A stretch of 10,324 nt of DNA from Ettlia oleoabundans (Eukaryota; Chlorophyta; Chlorophyceae; Chlamydomonadales), in contig JAAMXP010000739.1 of assembly GCA_019693395.1 (NCBI GenBank), forward strand, positions 1 to 10,324, written 5' to 3'. The notes below the pieces were generated by a model. The model did not search any database and was not told where the DNA came from. It worked only from the letters and a program-made list of their open reading frames with translations. This document shows positions 1-7,325 of this stretch, one piece after another (position 1 is the stretch's first letter; every line of letters starts with the position of its first letter). A program made the translations under genes and the position numbers.

Positions 1-600
1 GCCTCCTGCCTCATTATGCCTCTTAACATTACGCATAATGGTTTACAACCGACAGTGGCGAGCCTGCGGCGCTGCTATTGCTGTAATTAACATCGGGGCA
101 TGAGAGGACACGGCAGCATACCTACCTCCCACGAGTCATTGTTGACTTGGGAGGCCCGACAGAAGGAACTACTGGGTTTGACAAGGGCAAAAGTGGGGTA
201 GGCTAGACGTGCTTGAAGGCGCCATCCTGGCCGACAGTGGCATCGCCGCCTTTCATCTGGGCTCATAGCCGGCAAGCCACACAGCTACTAAAGTGGGGGT
301 GCCGAGATCCCAACCTCAGGCTCATCGCATTTGCCCAACTTGCATGCGCAGGCTGCAACAAGCCCACACTGCTTCGAGCACGCACGTGAGCTGCAGCACG
401 ACGTAATAGAAAGCCATCTTCATGTACCTGCGACTAAGCACATGGCGATGGCGATGAACATATGTCAGGCACACGAATGACGGGCAATAGATAGAAATTC
501 CCAGCCACAATGAGCGGCCCGGAATCTGCCCTTTCAATTTAAAACAGTGAAGGAATATCAAAGGTTGTTTTGGGCTTCTTTCCAGGCTGCACCAAATTCA
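1..600. other. Region without identifiable genes
   Basis: I see no supported gene here. The open frames are short, carry no recognisable motif and have no convincing splice partners. The one local structure is an 8-base inverted repeat, CATTATGC at 12-19 against GCATAATG at 33-40. No purpose is evident and it may be chance. Confidence 0.5.
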
Positions 601-642
601 GGGGGGCAACGCTGCGCTCGGCGTGTGGAAATGGCGCCCCAT

Positions 643-742
643 CCACCACCCCACCCAGCCCACATTTCCACCCACCACCAGCCCAACCACCCAGCCCATA
701 ACCGCACCCACCACCACCCCAACCACCCAGCCCACAACCCCA
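643..742. repeat. 36-bp C/A-rich tandem repeat, about 2.8 copies
   Basis: Two full units at 671-706 and 707-742 are nearly identical. A partial unit at 643-670 lacks about 8 bases of the consensus. One strand is almost only C and A, built from CCCACC and CCAGCCCA blocks. The array abuts the left end of dispersed repeat copy A. Open frames through it on both strands give low-complexity His/Pro or Trp/Gly strings, which reflect the repeat rather than a protein. Confidence 0.85.
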
Positions 743-1428
743 GGCCCCGACCTGTTGCTTTTCTGCCCCTGCGCATCCTTCAAATGCCTATAATGCAGCC
801 GTAGCCGGGAAGCACGACGTCCGTAGTGGGCAAGGTTCTCCATTCTGTCACTCGTCCTCCGCGTGGCCGCCCGCACTCTCATGTTCATGAGCACATGATT
901 ATTTGCACTGACAAGGCGTGCAATGTCGTCTATGCGGCGACACTTCTTTGACACTGCAGCTGACCCGCCGCCTGAGCCACGGCGTTGCCCTTAGGGTTCA
1001 AAGTGCGCCCTTAGGGTGAGATTTTGCCCTTAGGGTGGGTGTCTGGGTGGAGGACAGGCTGGTCTTAGGGGTTTTAGGGAGGTCCGCCCTTAAGGTAAAA
1101 ACGTGTCCGCTCCTGCCTGATCTCACCATTGCAACACGGTTGTTAGCCCCACCGGAACCGCTGAACACATGAAACAACAATGCATGCTACGCTCCCTCAT
1201 GCTATATGTATATCTGTGTGCATGCCGCTTCCGATGCAATTCCCCATTACCTTGCCACCAATAAGTCGGCAAACAGTATGTATGCAAAACCTTTCCCCAA
1301 GGGAAGCTGGTCACCAGCATGCATTCACCCACGCCATTCATGCATGGCGCTCCTCTACCCCACGCATTTCCAGCCTATAAAATTGACAACCTTTTGGGAC
1401 TCGTCGGTGCTGCTGCATCGACCATTCC
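741..1428 (+). repeat. Diverged dispersed repeat, copy A
   Basis: This block aligns collinearly with 2935-3606 through many shared words. Examples are CAGGCCCCGACC, the block around TAATGCAGCCG, CACTGACAAGGCGTGCAATG, TATGCGGCGACAC, TGCAACACGGTTGTT, GCTACGCTCCCTCATGC and TCGGTGCTGC. Indels and many substitutions separate the copies, so the duplication or parallel insertion is old. There is no sustained coding frame. It behaves like a dispersed, probably non-autonomous, repeat family. Orientation is nominal. Confidence 0.8.
988..1095. repeat. CCCTTAGGG motif array in repeat copy A
   Basis: Exact CCCTTAGGG occurs at 988-996, 1008-1016 and 1027-1035, about 20 bases apart. Decayed forms follow: TCTTAGGGG and TTTTAGGG near 1063-1079, and CCCTTAAGG at 1087-1095. 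The motif has arms CCCT/AGGG around one central base. Its right half resembles green-algal telomere units (TTTAGGG, TTTTAGGG, TTAGGG), but the array is not a head-to-tail telomeric tract. Confidence 0.75.
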
Positions 1429-2233
1429 TATATACACCAACCATTCATGGTAGCGTGCAAAATGTACGCTGCCAGATACGGAGCACGCGACCGGGACACA
1501 AATTGAAATCGCGCGTCCACGCTCCACGTTTCCGACGTAGTGCCGTCGGTTGATGCACCATGATTGGGCACATGCTGCTCTGCAATCGGTTCAGCATAAA
1601 TCGTGAAAACGCGGAATTGCGAACAATATCGCTACGGTGGCTCACCACTAACCTGTGGCACGAGTGGAGTTGATTCCTGGGCCACCGTGCTCATGGTGCC
1701 AATCGGCGACGAGCTACGAAATGGAGCAAAAGGAAGCGGCTGCAATGACGCGTCCGCTGGCTGCCAGCGTTGTTAAAGAAAGTGAAACCCCCGCCCGGCC
1801 CCTGGCAACTGGTTAATGATCTGGCTGGAGCGGAACCGCAAGTTTCTAGCGCGAGCGGCGCGATGGCTTTCCTGGTGCTGCTGCGGGAGGGCAGCGGCAG
1901 ACGCTGCTGGCACATGTCGCGGCGAACGAAGCGGTTCACAGACGCAGGCGGGACAGGCAGCGCGCTTGCCGCGGGTCACTTCACCCGTTCGTGGCGCCCC
2001 TGATTCAAGTTTCTGAGCGGTTCCTCCAACGCCCTAAACCGAGTGCATTAGCCCGAATTAGCCTGGGCTGTGCGGTACTGCCGAATGAGTCGCTGTTTTT
2101 TTCAGTCGGGAACGCAATTTGTTGCCAACGTTAAAGCTTCAAATCACCAGCTGGCTTCAGGCAGCCTGCTGCCATCGCAGGGCGGCACCGACTTCAGCAG
2201 GTTGCGGTCTGGTGAGCGGCTTCCCGACTGAGG
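1429..2233. other. Region without identifiable genes between repeat copies
   Basis: Several overlapping short frames exist at about 1690-2016 on both strands. None shows a recognisable domain, and all are Arg/Ala-rich as expected from GC-rich noncoding DNA. I find no terminal repeats, target-site duplication or polyprotein motif linking this segment to the flanking repeat copies. Confidence 0.45.
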
Positions 2234-2332
2234 GTGGATGTGGATGCGCTGTTGCCGGGCAATTAGTCCACATCGCTGTATCTTAAACAGAAAGTATGGT
2301 CGAGAATGGGGTGGCATCCCTGGTTCCACCCC
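2234..2332. repeat. Short local repeat, copy 1, with GGGGTGG hairpin
   Basis: This segment resembles 2621-2710. It starts with a GTGGATGTGGAT block and ends with an almost shared hairpin, the arm TGGGGTGG at 2307-2314 pairing with CCACCCCA at 2326-2333 around a CATCCCTGGTT loop. The middle parts are more diverged. No coding function is apparent. Confidence 0.55.
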
Positions 2333-2620
2333 ACATATAGCGACGACGACTTCAGTCGAGGCACCGCCCGGCTCCCGCGCCAAACCGCTCAGGACGACCT
2401 CCGGACCTCAAAGCAGGGCCAGAACGGGCGCCGCGTGAGTCACTACGGGATCTGTTAATGCGGATTGCGTCGCGGGCGCCGCATGCTATGCGGCTCCGAA
2501 GCGGTAATTGTGTTGCTGTGGTGCGGAACCTTGGTTTCCGCTCGCCGGAACGACGGTTCCTTGCTGTCGCTGGGGCGCAGCATGAGGGTGGGGCCGCCGC
2601 CAGTCTCTGCCGCCACCTAT

Positions 2621-2710
2621 GTAGATGTAGATTTCTTGTTGGCTGGCAGAGGCAGAGTCGAACTCCAAGTACATTGTAGCGGAATGGGGTGGCAAGCCTG
2701 GTTCCACCCC
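2621..2710. repeat. Short local repeat, copy 2, with GGGGTGG hairpin
   Basis: This is the partner of 2234-2332, about 380 bases downstream. It begins GTAGATGTAGAT and ends with GGGGTGG (2686-2692) facing CCACCCC (2704-2710). The hairpin arms are retained in both copies while the interior has changed. Confidence 0.55.
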
Positions 2711-2788
2711 GCCCGCTCCACCTCTGTGAGGACCCCACTATAATAATGGTCTCCCCGTCTACTTTCCATCCCGCCCGCTCCACCTCTG
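2703..2788. repeat. Imperfect tandem duplication, 62-bp period
   Basis: The 24-base words at 2703-2726 and 2765-2788, containing CCCGCCCGCTCCACCTCTG, differ at one base and lie 62 bases apart. The surrounding DNA to about 2940 is C-rich and low in complexity. A minus-strand open frame of about 200 codons crosses it, but its Arg/Gly/Ala-rich composition reflects base bias. Confidence 0.65.
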
Positions 2789-2934
2789 CGCCGCCCCTCC
2801 CGGCCGCCCGCCCCCTCCCCCATTCTGCCGCCTCTGGGCCCGCCCACCACCCTCTCGGGGAGCCTCTCTGTGCGCGTACGCATTCAGGCCTTTCTTCCGC
2901 CGTGGGCCCGCCCTGGGCCCATTTGCGGGCCCCG

Positions 2935-3606
2935 CAGGCCCCGACCAACTGTTTTTTCTCTGCCCCTGCGCTTCCTTAAAACGCCAATAATGCAGCCGCA
3001 GCCGGGAAGGACGACGTCCGCAGTGAGCAAGGTTCTTCGTTCTGTTCCTTGGCCCCCGCGTGGCCGCTCGTGCTCCCAAACTATCAAGCACAATATTACT
3101 TGCACTGACAAGGCGTGCAATGTTGTCTATGCGGCGACACCTCTTTGCGGCCTCTACAGCTGAACCGCTGCCTGAGCCACGGCCTTGCCCTTAGGGTTAA
3201 CATTGCGCCCTTAGGGTTAAAATGATTGTCCTCAAATTGGGAGTCTGCCCTTAGGGGTGGAGGACAGGCTATCTTAGTTCAAGGGTGTCCGCTCCCGCCT
3301 GATCTCAAGCTTGCAACACGGTTGTTGGCCCCAACGGAACCGCTGAACAAATAACCACAATGCATTGCTACGCTCCCTCATGCCATATGCATATCTGTGT
3401 GCATGCCTCTTCCGACGCAATTCCCCATCAACTTGCCACCAATAGGTGCACTCCGTGAACAGTGTGTATGCGAAAGGGACGCTGGCCACGCGCGTGCATT
3501 CACCCACACCTGTGCCAAACCTTTCACAGCGCTCCTCTGCCCCACGCGTATCAAGCTCATAGCACTGGCACGTTTTAGGACTTCGGTGCTGCATCTAACC
3601 AATTCC
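2935..3606 (+). repeat. Diverged dispersed repeat, copy B
   Basis: This is the partner of 741-1428, in the same orientation about 2.2 kb away. Shared order and words are given under copy A. B differs by small insertions and deletions, notably around the CCCTTAGGG array and at 3475-3530. The copies are too diverged and too unlike LTR ends (no TG...CA with flanking duplication that I can see) to be a recent LTR pair. Confidence 0.8.
3188..3256. repeat. CCCTTAGGG motif array in repeat copy B
   Basis: Exact motifs lie at 3188-3196, 3208-3216 and 3248-3256. The spacings of 20 and 40 bases echo the roughly 20-base phasing in copy A. The motif is kept while spacer sequence has drifted, as expected if the array is a defining part of the repeat family. 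Confidence 0.75.
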
Positions 3607-4079
3607 CTTGTCCCGTCCCGCACTGTTTTCGCCCGCTCGTTACCTTTGCCCACGCCCTTTCCCTCATTGACTGTAGAGCGAATCAACTGTGAAGCGTTGC
3701 CCCCTCCTCCTCGCCTGGCCTGAACTTTGTTTTCAACTAGCAATCTCACCATCAGCCCTTCCGTCTCCCATGCTGGAGGGCATGCCCATTGGCATCGTGT
3801 GTTATACCGTGCTTCCACTTGCCCACCCTTATTAAGTGTGCTGTCTTTTGCACGTTAAGCGCCGCAAAAATGTTCACGAAGTGACGTCACGCTTGCGTGG
3901 CATTTTGAAAGCCCTCACGGCGGATTCCATACCGGAATTTAGGGGGCTTCAGGACACCTGCACAGCCCTGGCGGCTTTCCAGGTGCCGCCTTTCCCCCGC
4001 CTGAGCTACCGCCCACCTGGCTGGCCGCGGGGCTCACGCTGTGCACCCCGCGTCACACAATGCTCTTACTATCGCAACA
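3607..4079. other. Region without clear genes, possibly decayed retroelement
   Basis: No intact gene is visible. A plus-strand frame from 3836 includes a stretch around 3875-4025 (containing RLRGILKAL and LQDTCTALAAF) that could be a frameshifted upstream part of the retroelement fragment beginning near 4080. I cannot show homology for it. A TGACGTCA palindrome at about 3881-3888 is a CRE-like word, and I give it no function. Confidence 0.4.
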
Positions 4080-4855
4080 GAAGTGCTACACTGGATGACA
4101 CTACGATTTGCCGCCAACGTCCGATGGGCGCAGTATTAACCCCGCCAGAGGGCCCACTGAAGTTACCCTGCAAAACATGCTAGCCCATTCTGCCTTTTCT
4201 GCCCACCGCTGCCCTCCGGACTACCTAGGCCGGTGGAAACCACTGGGCACTACTTTGGTGGCTGTGAGCACCCCCTTATGCACAAAATGCGCTGCAAGCG
4301 CCATGGCCAAGCCGTCATGCTCCTGGTCAATGCTATTCAGGCAGGCAGCCTTGTGCCCGTGCGCCCTTCCATGATAGCAAGAGTGATGGGCGGTCCGTCC
4401 GCAACCTACCGCCCGCCATCCCTCGCAGACCGGGGGACACTACCCCTGTTGTTATCTTCCTTCCACATATGGAACACCAGCGACTCTTCTTTGCTGATCA
4501 TCTTAGCCAAATGACACCTGAGGAAATGACAGTGGTGTGCATTGAGGTGGGCCATACCACAGACACTGGCCTATCCGATACAATGCAGCGTAAGATACAG
4601 CAGCATCGACTGTGGATGGCCTACCTCCAGTCTCAAGGCTGGACAGTGCACTACTATCCTGTGGGGGTAACCCGTTCAGGCCTGGTTACCAACACTGCGG
4701 CAGATGCGCTCTGCCGTTGCGGGGTTGGCGTTTCTTGCGCCTCAAAGGTCGTTATCAAGATCATTCGCAACACCCTCAGTTATAACTGCAAGTTCAGGAA
4801 TGCTAGGAATCGACTCAGTGGCATGCTACTGCGTGGCACTGTCGACCCAGGCTAG
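4080..4855 (+). pseudogene. Decayed retrotransposon C-terminal region
   Basis: In the frame starting at 4080, the conceptual product reads a Trp/Arg-rich helix (LHWMTLRFAANVRWAQY), two in-frame stops, then a Cys/His knuckle. The knuckle is C-x2-C at 4191-4202, then GHYFGGC, giving C-x2-C-x15-H-x4-C. A KRHGQAVMLLVNAI helix follows. After a frameshift, the frame from 4469 to the TAG at 4853 continues with VVCIEVGHTTDT, a lysine, QQHRLWMAYLQSQGW and a C-terminal helix. From recall, this order (GH...GGC, RH, then hydrophobic-Glu-x-Gly-x-x-x-Asp-Thr, then QH) matches C-terminal parts of algal retroelement polyproteins. The E...K layout could suit a PD-(D/E)XK-type nuclease, but that is inference. 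Stops and the frameshift make it nonfunctional. Confidence 0.65.
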
Positions 4856-4880
4856 GCATCCAGCTGTGTAGGGAGGGTGT

Positions 4881-4904
4881 GACAGGCCTGGCGGCCAGCC
4901 TGTC
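4881..4904 (+). other. Stem-loop after retroelement stop codon
   Basis: GACAGGC at 4881-4887 pairs with GCCTGTC at 4898-4904. Inside, after one bulged C, TGG pairs with CCA around a CGG loop, giving a 10-bp stem. It lies about 25 bases after the pseudogene stop and about 38 bases before the TTC tract. That position fits a 3' UTR structure of a non-LTR element, but I have no independent proof. Confidence 0.55.
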
Positions 4905-4942
4905 GCCGCATCTCCCCCTCTAGTCACCCACGTGTGTCACCG

Positions 4943-4998
4943 TTCTTCTTCTTCTTCTTCTTCTTCTTCTTCTTCTTCTTCTTCTTCTTCTTCTTCTT
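4943..4998 (+). repeat. (TTC)18 microsatellite
   Basis: Eighteen uninterrupted TTC units run from 4943 to 4996, with a partial unit after. The strand is pure polypyrimidine (GAA on the other strand). It sits 87 bases after the retroelement remnant's stop and about 185 bases before the acyltransferase start codon. It could be a retroelement tail, a promoter or 5' UTR element, or a plain microsatellite. Such tracts can form triplex DNA and change length readily. Confidence 0.95.
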
Positions 4999-5019
4999 TA
5001 GCCCGTCGAGATCATCAAT

Positions 5020-5126
5020 ATGCACCAGATTCGCGCCCCGTAGTGACCGGAACATTGACCATCCGCTGTTATCCCCGGGGCAGGGCAGGCCACCCCGCGA
5101 TTATGGAATGGTCCCAATCACGCTGA
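5020..5126 (+). promoter_or_regulatory. Two short upstream ORFs before LPAAT
   Basis: ATG at 5020 opens a 7-codon frame ending at 5043, and ATG at 5103 opens a 7-codon frame ending at 5126. A third ATG at 5108, with G at -3 and +4, opens a 61-codon frame to 5293 that overlaps the proposed main start at 5182 in another frame. They matter only if transcription starts upstream of them, which the sequence does not show. I recognise no TATA box. Confidence 0.4.
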
Positions 5127-5181
5127 ACTTTTGTTACTCTGCACTTTATTTGTATCAACTTACGAGACATCGCTCGTCGAG

Positions 5182-7142
5182 ATGCTGTGCCCCACTGTCG
5201 GGCTGCGGGCCTTCAGCGCTTCGGTCGCATCAGGGGTTAAGCAGGGCGGATCACTTCCGGCTCGGAACAGCACGCTGTGGGGCACGCCCGTGAGACAGCA
5301 GATGTCAGCGCGCCTTCGGCTCGTTCCAGCCCTCGCCAGCAAGCGGTGCAATAATCTGCGACGCAGCACCTCTTCGGCAGCACTAGCAGGAGCGGCCCAT
5401 GGTGTTAGCAGTGATGGCGGAGGCGTTGCAACAGCGGCAACTCCGCCGCGTGGTGGCTTTGCCACTATTGTTGCCATTATCCGAGCAGTTTTGTTTTACA
5501 TCACAACCTTTGTGTTTGCAACTCCCCTTTTTGTGTCGATGCTGGCAGTTTATCCTTACGTGCTCAAGTTTGATCACGTTAGGTGAGACTCTTATCGGTC
5601 AGGTAAGTTTTGCATGGCAGGCGAAGGAGAGATAGCCGGAGCCAAGGCATGTGAAGAGTTGGTTGCAGCCGTTCATATGCATGGTGATGCCCAATACGAC
5701 AACCTAGTTGCAGTGACTAGACTGCATGCATCTGTGTTTGCCCGCGCGCGCGCTCCCGTCCTTTCCCTGCCACACCCAGTGCAAACACCCGCATGATACA
5801 CGCCAGGGACGCCACGTGCACGCATGCGCACGTTGCCCCCAAGTCCACACCAACACCCACATTCTGTCTGTCTGCCTGCCTGGCAGGCGACGTGCTCAGC
5901 ATGCAATGAACACAGCGTGGGCGAAGCTAAGCACCGTGTTCTACTACCCCGTGGAGATTGAGGGGCAGCAGAACCTGCCAGCCTTCAGTACGCCTGCAGT
6001 ATATGTGTCCAACCACCAGAGCTTCCTGGTGAGTCGCTAGAGCAGTGGCCCCACTCTTCTTTCCTTAGATACGGCCCCTGGCTTTTTGTGTCAAGGTTTG
6101 CAAACATTATAACCTGCAATGCAATCGTCGCCTGCCCCTCTTCCTGCGTTAAGGACATTTACACGCTTTTCCACCTGCACCGCGATTTCAAGTTCATCTC
6201 AAAAACGTCCAACTTCCTCATTCCGATCATTGGTTGGAGCATGTTCCTGACGGGTGCGGCAGGCGCAGCCGGGGCGCCAAGGCTGTCATCATGCAGCGAT
6301 GAGAGTAACCTTTGCTTGATTTGGCTGGCGTGCGCGCGCAACTCAAGCATGAGTCCGGGTGTTGCCCCACCTTTGGCAGCGTGTCGTATTTAAATTATGT
6401 TGTAGGGCATGTGATGATCAACCGTTTGGATCGGCGGAGCCAGCTGGAGTGCCTAAAACAATGCAGCGAGCTGCTGAAGCATGGTGCATCGGTGCTTTTC
6501 TTCCCAGAGGGCACACGCAGCAAGGATGGCCGAATGCATGCCTTCAAAAGGGGTGCTTTCTCCGTGGCCGCCAAGGCCAAGGTGCATTGGTTGCTGTCGC
6601 ATTTGGCTGCTGCACAATGCATCGCATGTGTAGCATCGTGCTGCATGCCTGCATAAGTTTGCTGGTCAGGAAGTCTGACACATATGTGCTGCCTGTTTGA
6701 ACACGTTGGTAAGCAATTTTTTGCCGCATGCAGGTGCCTGTGGTGCCAATCACGCTGATAGGTACCGGGGATTTGATGCCCAACACACAGGAGTACCTAC
6801 TGTTCCCAGGCAAAGTTAAAGTAAGCGGCGGATACAGCAGCCACAACCTTGCCTGATTACCTGGCTGGAAAAGGGCTGCCGCTCAGAAGCAAGGTGTTAG
6901 CAAAGGCCTTCAACCAATCCGCGAAGCACCTAATGTCCAAAGGAAATTGCGGCAAGGTGCAACTGGACCAGCCTGTAGTCTGTCATGCTCTTGTATTAAT
7001 TTGTGTGGTCCTAGTAAATGTGCAGCTCGTGATTCACCCTGCCATCGTGCCCAAGGATGCTGCAACCATGGCCGCTGAGGCATATGCTGCCATTTCGAGC
7101 TCATTGCCTCCCGAACTGGTGGCGCCCCTAGACGAAAAGTGA
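5182..7142 (+). CDS. LPAAT1: Plastid 1-acyl-glycerol-3-phosphate acyltransferase (LPAAT)
   Basis: My model joins exons 5182-5582, 5887-6028, 6154-6253, 6406-6581, 6734-6820 and 7026-7142. All junctions are GT-AG and phase-compatible, giving 340 residues. The enzyme acylates the sn-2 position of lysophosphatidate to make phosphatidic acid, expected at the plastid inner envelope. Residues 1 to about 88 are rich in Ser, Ala and Arg, as in a transit peptide. Residues 92-128 are hydrophobic membrane segments. The PlsC domain shows NHQSFLD (176-182; catalytic His177 and Asp182 of HX4D), KTSNFLIPIIGWSMFLTG, FPEGTRS (247-253) and VPVVPITLIGTG (274-285). Length and motif order are normal for the plastid clade. 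The start is the first in-frame ATG after stops at 5041-5058. Exon 1 is the least certain. Two upstream ATGs open uORFs, and a second GT donor lies 20 bases after the chosen one. Confidence 0.9.
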
Positions 7143-7276
7143 CAGGAGGGCCATCGGGTCCTTGCAACACATTCCCGTTGATTGTTTGGAGTAATACCTC
7201 TCACAATCACGAGTTGACCTGCGCTTCTTCTCCTTCGCTGCACAAACCTGCCTGCTTCGCCTAGTCATTCCAAGTT

Positions 7277-7281
7277 TTACA
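7277..7281 (-). terminator. TGTAA poly(A) signal for CMT1
   Basis: On the minus strand, TGTAA occurs about 45 bases after the transporter's stop codon. TGTAA is the usual poly(A) signal of volvocine green algae. No TGTAA is seen on the plus strand just after the acyltransferase stop, so its cleavage site is unknown and may lie inside the opposing gene. Confidence 0.55.
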
Positions 7282-7325
7282 TCTTAGAAGTACGCGTCAG
7301 AACTGCTGTGGGTTCCCAGCGTCAA

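Noticed and set aside
12..40. Inverted repeat as a transposon end or terminator
   Set aside because: It is an isolated 8-base match at the window edge, with no partner, target duplication or adjacent gene.
988..1095. True telomere or subtelomeric array
   Set aside because: The units are not head-to-tail, are separated by unrelated spacers, and recur inside a dispersed repeat 2.2 kb away.
2307..2333. tRNA-derived SINE, because GGTTCCACCCC resembles a B box
   Set aside because: No box A lies at proper spacing and no tRNA-like fold is seen. The word is explained by the hairpin arms.
2352..2948. Minus-strand open frame of about 200 codons
   Set aside because: It crosses local and tandem repeats, is dominated by Arg, Gly and Ala as GC-rich DNA gives, has no domain I recognise, and other frames over the same DNA are equally open.
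741..3606. Copies A and B as the two LTRs of an LTR retrotransposon
   Set aside because: The copies are strongly diverged, I see no TG...CA ends, no primer-binding site or polypurine tract, and no gag-pol coding between them.
4932..5126. Poly-Ser or poly-Phe protein across the TTC tract
   Set aside because: The homopolymers are translations of the microsatellite. No flanking domain or splice structure supports a gene.
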